Shown here: positions 1 through 7,576 of the stretch, one piece after another
How positions within the stretch are numbered: position 1 is the first letter of the stretch
Layout of the letters: every line of letters starts with the position of its first letter
NCBI GenBank assembly: GCA_964418575.1
Contig: CAYQMI010000057.1
Location: 1 to 23,231, forward strand
Length of the DNA stretch: 23,231 nucleotides
Source of the DNA: Glaciecola sp964418575
Lineage (GTDB): Bacteria > Pseudomonadota > Gammaproteobacteria > Enterobacterales > Alteromonadaceae
Direction: 5' to 3'
Translations under genes and position numbers: made by a program
Notes under the pieces: model-generated
What the model was told of the DNA's origin: nothing
Database searches by the model: none
The model's input: only the letters and a program-made list of their open reading frames with translations

Positions 1-94
1 AAATATCCTCCGACCACCGTTTAGTTTGGGTAAGCATTCAATTAGCAAATTAAGCTTATAACAAGTTTGAAAAGCTCGTTAAAAGCTAAGCTGC

Positions 95-1048
95 TCATGT
101 TGAGTAAGTATTCGTCAAAAACAAAACAATGAAGACTACAACGGGCAGTAAAAATAAAATCTGAATGCACACTGCATAGGTGCGTTTGATTCTATCGAAA
201 GCCTGTTTATCCACGCTTCTAAAAAAGCTCTCCTGCCTTTGCATATTCTTATAAATAACCGTACGCAATTGGAACGAGAAAAATAGTGATATGGCTAATA
301 GAACAAAACCAATTAAGAAAATGTGAAATGCGTCTCTTCCGCTTGCAGCAAGTAACACAATTAGATAAAGCATGCCGAAGTAAAGTAGCAGTCTTAACCA
401 CCCTCCAGCCTGCATAAACAAGCTGATTAATTTAAGTTTTATAATCAAGCGGTTAGCAATACTAGTGCTGTTAATTGAGCCTTCGGCGAAACTGTTGTCG
501 TGCCTTTCTTTGATTAGCTTGTTTACGCTGTTTCTCATGTGACTAATAAATGAGGTGCTATGCTCGATATTTCGCCGATACTCAATCGTAAACACTGCTA
601 ATAATATTATGTAACTGGATACAACATAAGCTAAGCCTCTGCTATCAAACTCAATTCTTGTAAAAGCGACAAGGACAAGAAAGTGAAAAAGAATGCTGGT
701 TTTTAGCAGTGCGATGTAATGTTTAACGTAGCTTTCTCGTTTACCCATGAAATGATATAAATACTTTAGCTCGGAGCTGGTCCAATAGATGAAATAATAT
801 TGGACGTTAATCCAGCCTAATATTGCCAGAGATAACACGACAATAATAAATTCGTAAATAGAATTAGCGTTCACAAAAAGATATCCCAAAAGAGGCGCTA
901 GAAAAGCCATAGCGAAGCCTGGGATCGGCCCTAAAAAGAGTAAGAATCCGATAAAAAACCGATATAAACTTTGATTGTTTTTAATGAAGCGCTTGCTCTT
1001 GCGTTTCATTATTTGTCGAAAAGATATCTCCTTTTGTCCAATACTCAT
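95..1048 (-). CDS. Polytopic membrane protein, putative ABC permease partner
   Basis: A 317-residue integral membrane protein of unknown family. About eight hydrophobic segments are visible, near residues 28-55, 62-88, 113-130, 138-155, 213-235, 240-262 and 292-312. A polar linker carrying charged residues (around 160-205) lies between the two halves. There is no signal peptide and no ATPase motif. Its ATG overlaps the TGA of the upstream ABC ATPase gene (ATGA, 1045-1048), so the two are probably translated together and act as one transporter. The two-gene layout, with a small ATPase followed by a membrane protein without soluble domains, resembles minimal ABC-2 or bacteriocin/lipid-type exporters. 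The substrate cannot be read from the sequence. The permease role is inferred from context, because I do not recognise the family by sequence. Confidence 0.75.
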   Translation of the reverse strand: MSIGQKEISFRQIMKRKSKRFIKNNQSLYRFFIGFLLFLGPIPGFAMAFLAPLLGYLFVNANSIYEFIIVVLSLAILGWINVQYYFIYWTSSELKYLYHFMGKRESYVKHYIALLKTSILFHFLVLVAFTRIEFDSRGLAYVVSSYIILLAVFTIEYRRNIEHSTSFISHMRNSVNKLIKERHDNSFAEGSINSTSIANRLIIKLKLISLFMQAGGWLRLLLYFGMLYLIVLLAASGRDAFHIFLIGFVLLAISLFFSFQLRTVIYKNMQRQESFFRSVDKQAFDRIKRTYAVCIQILFLLPVVVFIVLFLTNTYST

Positions 1049-1680
1049 AGCGCTAAAGAAAGGGACACTGTAGGTAAGTCAGTTAGCAAGCGATGGTGGT
1101 CAACAATGATCATAAAACGCCTGTCATCTAAAATCAGTTGCTTAATAATTTCCCGACTGCTGTTGTCTAAGTTAGCAAAGGGCTCATCTAGCAGTAATAC
1201 TTCACACTTTTTGCTCATGGCGCTAATGAGAATAAGCTTTTTGAGCGAGCCTGAAGATAATTCATCTACACCGGTGCTTAGAAAGTCGTTAAAACCAAGA
1301 GACAAAATCATTTTAGTCCTAAATGGCTTATCTATGTCTGCATGCTTTTCTACAAGGCTAAGTACTTCTCGTGCGGTGAGAACGTCTGGGGGCAAAACGG
1401 TTTCGCTGGCAATTGAGATTATGGGCTTGTTTGCTTGTATTGCATCAACACCGTTATTTCCGACACCCTTCAATTGCCAGAAAATCTCACCGCCATCAAC
1501 CGTCTCAATTGAGGCTAGCAATCGCAATAGTGTAGACTTTCCTGAACCATTAGGACCATCTAATAGGCTTTTTGATGCATTAAATGAAAGAGAAACATTA
1601 TCTAACACACGCTTACCTTTATAAGCTTTGGTTAAATTTCTACATTGCAATTGTCCGCTATCGATAGCGCTTTTTGTCAT
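1045..1680 (-). CDS. ABC transporter ATP-binding protein
   Basis: A 211-residue ABC ATPase that would energise the membrane protein encoded directly downstream. Walker A is GPNGSGKS (residues 42-49), Walker B is VLLLDEP (161-167), the D-loop follows as NLD, and the switch histidine lies in IIVDHH (191-196). The signature motif is LSSGS (141-145) instead of the common LSGGQ. In the Q-loop region (ISIASE, about residue 80) a glutamate appears where the glutamine usually sits. The protein is short (a typical subunit is 220-250 residues) but has all the core elements. The stop overlaps the next start by four bases, which suggests coupling. A helper for a small efflux or heme-exporter-like (CcmA-like) system is possible, but no ccm genes are nearby. 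Confidence 0.88.
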   Translation of the reverse strand: MTKSAIDSGQLQCRNLTKAYKGKRVLDNVSLSFNASKSLLDGPNGSGKSTLLRLLASIETVDGGEIFWQLKGVGNNGVDAIQANKPIISIASETVLPPDVLTAREVLSLVEKHADIDKPFRTKMILSLGFNDFLSTGVDELSSGSLKKLILISAMSKKCEVLLLDEPFANLDNSSREIIKQLILDDRRFMIIVDHHRLLTDLPTVSLSLAL

Positions 1681-1721
1681 AAATATCCTAATTTGAGACT
1701 GACTTTGCCGATTTTGCGTTG

Positions 1722-1883
1722 TTAGTCGTTACATTTATCGCTATTAAAATGTGTTGGGATGCACTTGGCAAGCATTACAAACTCGATGTCATGTGCACCA
1801 TGAGTTTCAACGTTAAATTTAACATCGTCAATGCGTTTGATGGGCAAGCCATGCTTGCGCCATTTTAGTAAAATAGGCGCCAT
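1722..1883 (-). CDS. Small hypothetical protein or gene remnant (53 aa)
   Basis: A 53-codon ORF reading MAPILLKWRKHGLPIKRIDD at its start and ending FNSDKCND before TAA. A GAGGG tract lies about 10 bases before the ATG. It is on the same strand as the ABC pair and ends 41 bases upstream of it, so it could be the first gene of that operon. The composition (balanced charge, amphipathic) looks like real protein, not random translation. The frame stays open upstream through the tandem repeat without an ATG, so it may instead be the C-terminal end of a longer gene disrupted by the repeat. I do not recognise the family. Confidence 0.4.
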   Translation of the reverse strand: MAPILLKWRKHGLPIKRIDDVKFNVETHGAHDIEFVMLAKCIPTHFNSDKCND

Positions 1884-1904
1884 ATTAGTACTGCCCTCGC
1901 GGGG

Positions 1905-1969
1905 ATGACGTTTCTTCGAGTTTAAGTATGACGTTTCTTTGAGTTTAAGTATGACGTTTGTTCGTTGGA
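1905..1969. repeat. 23-bp tandem repeat, about 2.7 copies
   Basis: Two nearly identical 23-base units (1905-1927 and 1928-1950, one difference) both begin ATGACGTTTCTT. They are followed by a partial third copy from 1951 that diverges after about 9 bases. The array lies between the small minus-strand ORF and fadR. Immediately to its left (1893-1907) is a GTCATCCCCGCG-like sequence (minus strand), reminiscent of REP-type repeats. Confidence 0.75.
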
Positions 1970-1980
1970 AACAACAAACG
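1955..1980. repeat. Inverted repeat, 8-bp stem
   Basis: CGTTTGTT (1955-1962) and AACAAACG (1973-1980) form a perfect 8-bp stem with a 10-base loop, starting inside the last tandem-repeat copy. No T-run follows on either strand, so it is not a clear terminator. It could be a protein-binding site or simply part of the repeat element. Confidence 0.45.
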
Positions 1981-2017
1981 CTCCCACAACAATTTTAATT
2001 CTTTCCTTGTGCGATGC

Positions 2018-2034
2018 ATCTGGTACAATCAGTT
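2018..2034 (+). promoter_or_regulatory. Candidate FadR operator overlapping the fadR promoter
   Basis: The 17-mer ATCTGGTACAATCAGTT closely matches the E. coli FadR operator of fadBA as I recall it (ATCTGGTACGACCAGAT), agreeing at 14 of 17 positions including the whole left half. It starts 47 bases before the fadR ATG. A -10-like TACAAT (2024-2029) lies inside it, with only a weak -35 near 2001-2007. Bound FadR would therefore cover its own promoter, which implies negative autoregulation relieved by long-chain acyl-CoA. The match is seen in the sequence; the regulation is inferred. Confidence 0.7.
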
Positions 2035-2064
2035 AAATTTTCGTTAACAGATTGCAGAGTAAGC

Positions 2065-2775
2065 ATGATTTATAAGTCACAGAGTCCTGCTGGATTCGCC
2101 GAGGAGTATATCGTTGAATCTATTTGGAGTGGCCGATTTCCGCCGGGTACTATATTGCCTGCTGAGCGCGAATTGTCTGAGTTGATTGGTGTTACCCGCA
2201 CAACTTTACGCGAAGTTTTGCAGCGTCTTGCTCGCGATGGTTGGCTTACAATACAGCATGGTAAGCCCACCAAAGTTAACAATTACTGGGAAACCTGTGG
2301 TCTGAATATACTCGAGACGCTTGCTCGCCTAGATCAGGAAGGCCAGCCGGCTTTACTCGATAATCTATTGTCGGCACGTACTAATTTGAGTGCGGTATTT
2401 ATTCGCGCTGCCTTTCGTCAAAGTCCAGAGCAGAGTCGTAGTATTATCGAGCGCTTTAAAACAGTAAGTCATGAAGGTGTAGCATTTGCCCAAAACGATT
2501 ATCAAATGCATCACGACTTAGCTTTTGCATCTAACAATCCGGTTTATGTGCTAATGATGAACGGATTTAAGAATATTTATGCTCGCCTTGGCGCGCCATT
2601 TTTCTCTGAGCCATCAGCCCGCGACACCGCTATCAAATATTACCAGCAGCTTTTAGGCGTTTTGGAAAGCCAAGATTACGATCGTGTTGTTTCAGTTGTG
2701 CGTAAATACGGTGTAGAAAGTGGCAAATTATGGACAGAGTTTCGTAAAGATATGCCTAACAATCTTGTTGACTGA
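2065..2775 (+). CDS. fadR: Fatty acid metabolism transcriptional regulator FadR
   Basis: A GntR-family regulator that represses fatty-acid degradation genes, activates unsaturated fatty-acid synthesis genes, and leaves DNA when it binds long-chain acyl-CoA. The N-terminal winged helix is nearly identical to E. coli FadR (SPAGFAEEY at residues 7-15, PPGTILPAERELSEL at 26-40, GVTRTTLREVLQRLARDGW at 42-60, then IQHGKPTKVNN). The C-terminal all-helical acyl-CoA domain follows (about residues 80-236) and is more diverged. The length of 236 residues fits the family (E. coli 239). The start at 2065 is chosen because it gives the conserved N-terminus. The longer in-frame ATG at 2014 would place the candidate operator inside the gene. 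The gene lies directly upstream of fadH, a beta-oxidation auxiliary gene. Confidence 0.96.
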   Translation: MIYKSQSPAGFAEEYIVESIWSGRFPPGTILPAERELSELIGVTRTTLREVLQRLARDGWLTIQHGKPTKVNNYWETCGLNILETLARLDQEGQPALLDNLLSARTNLSAVFIRAAFRQSPEQSRSIIERFKTVSHEGVAFAQNDYQMHHDLAFASNNPVYVLMMNGFKNIYARLGAPFFSEPSARDTAIKYYQQLLGVLESQDYDRVVSVVRKYGVESGKLWTEFRKDMPNNLVD

Positions 2776-2801
2776 TTTAGCTTAAATCTACCTGAGCTAA
2801 A
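2776..2801 (+). terminator. Weak hairpin after fadR
   Basis: TTTAGCT (2776-2782) and AGCTAAA (2795-2801) pair as a 7-bp AT-rich stem with a 12-base loop directly after the fadR stop. No U-tract follows on the plus strand, so intrinsic termination would be inefficient and fadR-fadH read-through remains possible. Confidence 0.3.
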
Positions 2802-2926
2802 GTCATCAAAGAAAGCACATTGCATGTTCTAAACCACCCTAATATCGCTTTATCGTTTATGCAATCCTTAAACTGCGAATTGTTCTGTATTAGGTAATGG
2901 GAAAAATTAAGGTAAAAGGTCAAGTT

Positions 2927-4960
2927 ATGAATCCAGTTGTAGACACGCCATATCCTCATATATTTCGTCCATTAGATTTAGGTTTTACCACCTTAAATAA
3001 TCGCATCATTATGGGCTCTATGCACACCGGACTTGAGGAAGTGCCAAATGGTCACGAACGTATGGCGGCATTTTTTGCTGAACGCGCGAAAGGCGGTGTA
3101 GGCATGATTGTAACAGGCGGTATTGGCCCGAATGATGAGGGCGCAACCCACGCAAACACTGTCAGACTTGACAGTGATCAAGCGGTACAAAACCATAAGC
3201 AAATCACCGATGCTGTGCATGCCCACGGCAGCAAAATTTGTATGCAAATACTGCATACTGGTCGTTATGCATACAACAAAAATTTAGTAGCTCCATCACC
3301 CATTCAAGCCCCCATTAATCGATTTACGCCAAAAGAGCTCACGAGTGAGGAGATTGAAAAGCAAATCAATGATTTCGTTTTTACTGCTCAGCAAGCGCAA
3401 AAGGCAGGTTACGATGGCGTTGAAATTATGGGGTCTGAGGGTTATTTCTTAAACCAGTTTATTGCTCAGCGCACTAATCAGCGTAAAGACGAGTGGGGCG
3501 GTGAGTATCAAAATCGCATTAAGCTACCTATTGAAGTAGTGCGCCGTGTGCGCGAGGCAGTTGGCGAACGCTTTATCATAATCTATCGTCTTTCGATGCT
3601 CGACTTGGTTGAGGGCGGCAGCACTTACGATGAAGTACTTGAGCTTGGTCTACGTATTGAAAAAGCAGGCGCAACCATCATCAATACTGGCATTGGTTGG
3701 CACGAGGCGAGAATACCCACCATCGCTACAAAAGTACCAAGAGCCGCATTTACCTGGGTGACTGCCAAGTTTAGAAAAGCCTTGAATATTCCCGTGATCA
3801 CGTCTAATCGTATTAACACGCCAGAAGTGGCTGAAGAAGTCTTAGCTCGAGGGGATGCCGATTTAGTGTCGATGGCACGCCCGTTTTTAGCAGATGCTGA
3901 ATTTGTTAATAAAGCGCAGAAGAATCAGGCGAGTCATATCAACACCTGTATTGGTTGTAATCAGGCCTGCTTAGACCATGTCTTTGATGGCAAAATGACA
4001 AGCTGTTTGGTGAATCCAAGAGCGTGTCACGAAACAGAATTGGTCATTGAGCCGGCGATTAAAATCAAAAAGATTGCGGTAGTTGGTGCTGGTCCTGCCG
4101 GATTGGCTGCGGCTTCAACCGCGGCATCTCGCGGGCACAATGTGACCTTATTTGATGCAGACTCAGAAGTTGGTGGTCAGTTTAATATCGCCAAACAAAT
4201 TCCCGGAAAAGAAGAGTTTTACGAAACCATTCGCTATTTTGAAGTAATGCTGCATTTGCACGGCGTTGATTTACAGCTCAACACCCGAGTGGACGCTGCA
4301 ATGCTTGACAGCATGGGCTTTGACGAAGTGATTATCGCGACAGGCATCGAGCCACGTAAACCGGATATAGAGGGTATTGAACACAAAATGGTGCTTAATT
4401 ATATCGACGTCATTAAGCACAAAAAGCCAGTGGGCAAGCGCGTTGCATTAATTGGCGCGGGCGGCATTGGTTTTGATACATCTGAGTTTTTATCTCACGG
4501 TAAAACCTCTACCTCCACCAACATTCCTGCGTTTATGAAAGAATGGGGCATCGATATGGAGTTTACTGCAAGAGGCGGTGTTGAAGGAATGAAGCCGCAG
4601 CCTGAGGCTTCTCCACGCGAGATATTCTTGCTTCAGCGTAAAACCACAAAAGTAGGTGCGGGCTTAGGCAAAACAACTGGCTGGGCGCATCGAGCGGGTT
4701 TAATGATGAAAGGCGTGAATATGATTGCGGGTGTGCAGTACGACAAAATCGATGACGCGGGTATTCATATTACCGTGAACGGTGAATCGCAAACATTAGC
4801 GGTAGATAACGTGATTATTTGTGCGGGGCAACTGCCTCTTAAAGCTGTCGCAGAAGGTTTACAAACCAATCATCATCTCATCGGTGGTGCAGACGTAGCC
4901 GCTGAATTAGATGCCAAGCGTGCGATTGACCAAGGCACGAGATTAGCTGCTAGCCTTTAA
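2927..4960 (+). CDS. fadH: NADPH-dependent 2,4-dienoyl-CoA reductase
   Basis: Reduces 2,4-dienoyl-CoA to enoyl-CoA so that polyunsaturated fatty acids can enter beta-oxidation. With the start at 2927 it is 677 residues, the family size. The N-terminal FMN-binding TIM barrel of the old-yellow-enzyme type spans about residues 10-330, and includes GYDGVEIMGSEGYFLNQF with the conserved active-site tyrosine and GIGWHEARIPTIAT with the active-site histidine. An iron-sulfur motif follows, with Cys341, Cys344, Cys348 and Cys360. The FAD site is VVGAGPAGLAAAS and the NADPH site is ALIGAGGIGFDTSEFL. An AAAGGT ribosome site at 2915-2920 supports this start over the ATG at 2897. It follows fadR on the same strand. 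I saw no convincing FadR site in its own upstream gap. Confidence 0.95.
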   Translation: MNPVVDTPYPHIFRPLDLGFTTLNNRIIMGSMHTGLEEVPNGHERMAAFFAERAKGGVGMIVTGGIGPNDEGATHANTVRLDSDQAVQNHKQITDAVHAHGSKICMQILHTGRYAYNKNLVAPSPIQAPINRFTPKELTSEEIEKQINDFVFTAQQAQKAGYDGVEIMGSEGYFLNQFIAQRTNQRKDEWGGEYQNRIKLPIEVVRRVREAVGERFIIIYRLSMLDLVEGGSTYDEVLELGLRIEKAGATIINTGIGWHEARIPTIATKVPRAAFTWVTAKFRKALNIPVITSNRINTPEVAEEVLARGDADLVSMARPFLADAEFVNKAQKNQASHINTCIGCNQACLDHVFDGKMTSCLVNPRACHETELVIEPAIKIKKIAVVGAGPAGLAAASTAASRGHNVTLFDADSEVGGQFNIAKQIPGKEEFYETIRYFEVMLHLHGVDLQLNTRVDAAMLDSMGFDEVIIATGIEPRKPDIEGIEHKMVLNYIDVIKHKKPVGKRVALIGAGGIGFDTSEFLSHGKTSTSTNIPAFMKEWGIDMEFTARGGVEGMKPQPEASPREIFLLQRKTTKVGAGLGKTTGWAHRAGLMMKGVNMIAGVQYDKIDDAGIHITVNGESQTLAVDNVIICAGQLPLKAVAEGLQTNHHLIGGADVAAELDAKRAIDQGTRLAASL

Positions 4961-4980
4961 GGCGCTAAACTTTATTAGAT

Positions 4981-5012
4981 AAAAGGGCCGATGCTAAGGC
5001 ATTGGCCTTTTT
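4981..5012. terminator. Bidirectional terminator between fadH and the protease gene
   Basis: An imperfect inverted repeat pairs AAAAGGGCCGATGC (4981-4994) with GCATTGGCCTTTTT (4999-5012), leaving a 4-base loop. A-rich and T-rich flanks give a U-tract on both strands. It serves convergent genes and overlaps the last codons of the minus-strand gene. Confidence 0.75.
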
Positions 5013-6163
5013 CGTTTGTACATTCTCATAGTGCCAGCAGACTGGTCGTAAGAAACATTAAACCGCTTAATCACGTTCATACCTAACAAACCATCAAAGT
5101 TTTGCAGGTTTTCAGTGGGCAGTACCATCACGCTCACATTGTTTAAACGCTCTTCACCTATTAGCAGCTCAGCAATTCTATATATAGGGCTAGAGACTGC
5201 ACCCCCTGCGGTTTGCACGTTAAATGTGCCCAAATATGAAGTATTGGTGGTGCGAATTTGATCAAACACCTCTTGGCTAATGGCTGTAGTAGATGCGCCG
5301 GTATCAATTAACAGTTGGGCGTCAATATCGCTTAATCTTACATCCGTATAATATTGGCCGTTTCGGGCAATTAAGCGCACCTCGCCCTCAAAAATTTGAG
5401 GAGCATTAGGGTCAACAATCTCTTGTGGGTCATCAATCTCTGCTTCGCTCGGTGATTCTGTGTAAATGCTGTCGCGCAAACGTTGTGCTCGGCTATCATC
5501 GCGAGGTAGCGCCGCTAATACGTTTTCCATCAATACGGTTTGTTCCTGCATGCCGTAGGCTTTTGCGAGTGCCATTATGTATCGTCTGTTTAAGGGGTCT
5601 ACCTGAATCAATGGCTCTAAAAAAGTGGCCAATAAATCCCAACTGCCGTCACCACTGAACTGCTGAATAATACGAGTGGTATTTACATCAATAAGTTGAT
5701 TAATCTGCTCTAGTTGAGCGTCACTAAGCATGGCATCACGTAAACCGTAATAATTGACCAATGCGCTGTTGAGAGGTTGGGTATAAAAATAGGCTTCTGC
5801 TTCTAATAACAGCGCGTCAATATCCTGAGGGTGTTCGCGCAGATAGCTTGATACGTAAAAACTTAATGCTTCAAAGGCTTGCTGTTGCTTTAACGAGCGT
5901 AAAAACGACAGGGTGATACCTTCAGGAGGCACTTCAATTATGGCTTGGCTTGGCGTGTCGGCCTTGCGGGTGCTGACGTTGTTGTCTAAGAGCGTGCCGT
6001 GTGGATTAGTAGCGTCGATATTCTTTGCCTCAATAGCCGCAGGCGCTTGTGATATATCTTTCGGTATTAGCGTTTCACTCTTATCGCGTTGATTTAATTG
6101 CCAAAGCAAGTAGGCATTGAAACAAAGCGATACGATTAACAGCCACGAAAGCAAAGATTTCAT
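4994..6163 (-). CDS. Membrane-anchored retropepsin-like aspartic protease
   Basis: A 389-residue protein with an N-terminal hydrophobic segment (residues 4-23) that acts as an uncleaved anchor or signal, so the rest should be periplasmic. A helical region (about 85-235) with TPR-like spacing follows. The C-terminal domain (about 258-385) is a retroviral-type clan AA protease, with the catalytic motif LLIDTGAS (D287-T-G-A-S), a downstream QTAGGA flap-like strand, and the hydrophobic FDGLLGMNVIKRF motif near 356-368. Bacterial members of this type carry one catalytic Asp per chain and act as dimers. The substrate is unknown. The gene starts one base after the stop of the thioesterase gene, so the two are likely co-translated. 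A regulatory or envelope-processing role is conjecture. Confidence 0.82.
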   Translation of the reverse strand: MKSLLSWLLIVSLCFNAYLLWQLNQRDKSETLIPKDISQAPAAIEAKNIDATNPHGTLLDNNVSTRKADTPSQAIIEVPPEGITLSFLRSLKQQQAFEALSFYVSSYLREHPQDIDALLLEAEAYFYTQPLNSALVNYYGLRDAMLSDAQLEQINQLIDVNTTRIIQQFSGDGSWDLLATFLEPLIQVDPLNRRYIMALAKAYGMQEQTVLMENVLAALPRDDSRAQRLRDSIYTESPSEAEIDDPQEIVDPNAPQIFEGEVRLIARNGQYYTDVRLSDIDAQLLIDTGASTTAISQEVFDQIRTTNTSYLGTFNVQTAGGAVSSPIYRIAELLIGEERLNNVSVMVLPTENLQNFDGLLGMNVIKRFNVSYDQSAGTMRMYKRKRPMP

Positions 6164-6164
6164 A

Positions 6165-6647
6165 TCAAGGCTTCAGCAGATGCGCACCGTACAGCTCTTT
6201 GAACTCTGCTGGCATCGGTTTGGGGGCGCCTGTTGATAGTTTTACGCAAACAAAGTCGGTAAGGCCGCTAAATACGGTTTTACTTGAGTGCGTTGATATA
6301 AATTGAAACTCACGCTGTAACCTGAACTTTTGATCGCATTTAGTTATCCAGGTGGCGCAGGCGAGTGTTTCATTCTCGAAGGACGGCGCGAGGTAGTTCA
6401 AATCATGATGTTGAATGACCATTGCACGGTCTAAAGCCTCATAATCCTCAAAACTCAAGCCAATGCTATTGGAATGCGCCCAAGCAAGCTTCTCAAGCTG
6501 TTTAATGTACGACACATTATTCGCATGTTTGTAGTGGTCAATATCCTCGTTATGCACATGCCATAGCACAATGAAAGGTTCGGTGTATTTCCAATCCAAT
6601 TCATGCCAATGATTTTGCTCATTGCCGCACAGGGTATTTTCTAACAT
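6165..6647 (-). CDS. Acyl-CoA thioesterase, hotdog fold (4HBT/YbgC type)
   Basis: A 160-residue single-domain thioesterase. The signature EDIDHYKHANNVSYIKQLE (residues 34-52) matches the 4-hydroxybenzoyl-CoA thioesterase motif, with Asp37 in the catalytic position and the NN-x-x-Y segment after it. It would hydrolyse acyl-CoA or a related thioester in the cytoplasm; the chain length cannot be told. It is first in a two-gene unit with the protease gene (TGA, one base, ATG). Its upstream region is shared divergently with epmC. The nearby fadR and fadH make a fatty-acid link attractive, but they lie in a separate transcription unit. Confidence 0.85.
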   Translation of the reverse strand: MLENTLCGNEQNHWHELDWKYTEPFIVLWHVHNEDIDHYKHANNVSYIKQLEKLAWAHSNSIGLSFEDYEALDRAMVIQHHDLNYLAPSFENETLACATWITKCDQKFRLQREFQFISTHSSKTVFSGLTDFVCVKLSTGAPKPMPAEFKELYGAHLLKP

Positions 6648-6697
6648 AGCTACCTTTTTGTTTTTGCTAAAGACTCTTATTTAGTCCGATTTTCGGT

Positions 6698-6703
6698 TAT
6701 ACT
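6698..6703 (+). promoter_or_regulatory. Possible -10 element for epmC operon
   Basis: TATACT lies in the divergent gap between the thioesterase gene and epmC, in a GGTTATACTCGCGGGC setting that resembles sigma-70 promoters followed by a GC-rich discriminator. The -35 region (about 6675-6681) is poor. Confidence 0.35.
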
Positions 6704-6826
6704 CGCGGGCAAATTTACCGGCGTTCAGATTGAGCATTTTCGCTGACTTTCCTGTATTCATTCAGTAATCAGTGTAATGACAACAATCAAGGTGCACGCA
6801 AACATCAACTGCAATAAATTTTATAT

Positions 6827-7576
6827 ATGCAATATACCCAAAACTGCCTTTGTAACCCAAGTGTTTTTTCAGCGCAAAACACAGATGCTGATTTTAACGC
6901 AGAGGTCTTGCTAGCTTTATTTAATGAAAACTTCTCGCAAGCGCAGGCATCTGAATCTGACTTATTTGGTGAGCTGGGAACCCGTCTTTACGGAAACGCC
7001 AGTGAGCCCATTTATTTGCCGGCAAGTGCAAGGCTAAGTGATTATATATATAAAGCCAACGCAGAAGGTGAAGCATCAAACAACGATAAAATTGCATGGC
7101 AAGACGCGCTTGAACTGAGCGATTTGCCCGCTGGCAATAAGCTTTTTTTTACACGCGACTACTTTGCAAGTGCCCTGCATGAAATTGCGCACTGGTGCTT
7201 AGCAGGCAAACAGCGCCGCACCCAAGTGGACTACGGATATTGGTATGCGCCCGATGGCAGAAACCAAGAGCAACAAGCCGCTTTTGAGAAAGTTGAAGTA
7301 AAGCCACAGGCGATTGAGTGGGCCTTCTCCATGGCTTGCGGTAAGACTTTTAAAGTGAGCAACGACAATTTGAGTATGGATAATAACGAAGTCTCAGATT
7401 TTTCAGATAGAGTGTTTTTACAAGTTCAAAACTACATTGAACACGGCTTTCCGGTGCGCGCTCAGCAGTTTTTGGAAGCGCTTCACAAGCACTTTAAAAC
7501 CCAAGATTTATCTATTCAAATATCAAGTTTTGCCAAGTCAAACTCTGAAATCAAGCAAGCTGAAAGGTTGATATGA
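6827..7576 (+). CDS. epmC: Elongation factor P hydroxylase EpmC (YfcM)
   Basis: Hydroxylates the beta-lysylated lysine of elongation factor P, the last step after EpmA and EpmB, which are not in this window. The diagnostic core is present: ALHEIAHWCLAG (His118, Glu119, His122), RRTQVDYGYWYAPDGR (residues 130-145) and FEKVEVKPQAIEWAF (Glu154), with the histidines and glutamate expected to hold the metal. At 249 residues it is longer than E. coli EpmC (about 180), because of N-terminal residues and an insertion near 65-105. No good ribosome site precedes the ATG at 6827, so the exact start is less certain. Its stop overlaps the start of the next gene (ATGA), so the two are coupled. Confidence 0.93.
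   Translation: MQYTQNCLCNPSVFSAQNTDADFNAEVLLALFNENFSQAQASESDLFGELGTRLYGNASEPIYLPASARLSDYIYKANAEGEASNNDKIAWQDALELSDLPAGNKLFFTRDYFASALHEIAHWCLAGKQRRTQVDYGYWYAPDGRNQEQQAAFEKVEVKPQAIEWAFSMACGKTFKVSNDNLSMDNNEVSDFSDRVFLQVQNYIEHGFPVRAQQFLEALHKHFKTQDLSIQISSFAKSNSEIKQAERLI

Noticed and set aside
1..94. Left-edge sequence as part of another gene
   Set aside because: No frame of useful length or recognisable motif is present; it appears to be downstream non-coding DNA of the membrane protein gene.
971..1624. 217-residue plus-strand ORF
   Set aside because: It lies opposite the ABC ATPase, whose motifs are complete on the minus strand; the plus reading has no recognisable features.
2014..2064. Longer FadR start at 2014
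   Set aside because: It adds 17 non-homologous residues and runs through the FadR-like operator and -10; the conserved N-terminus begins at 2065.
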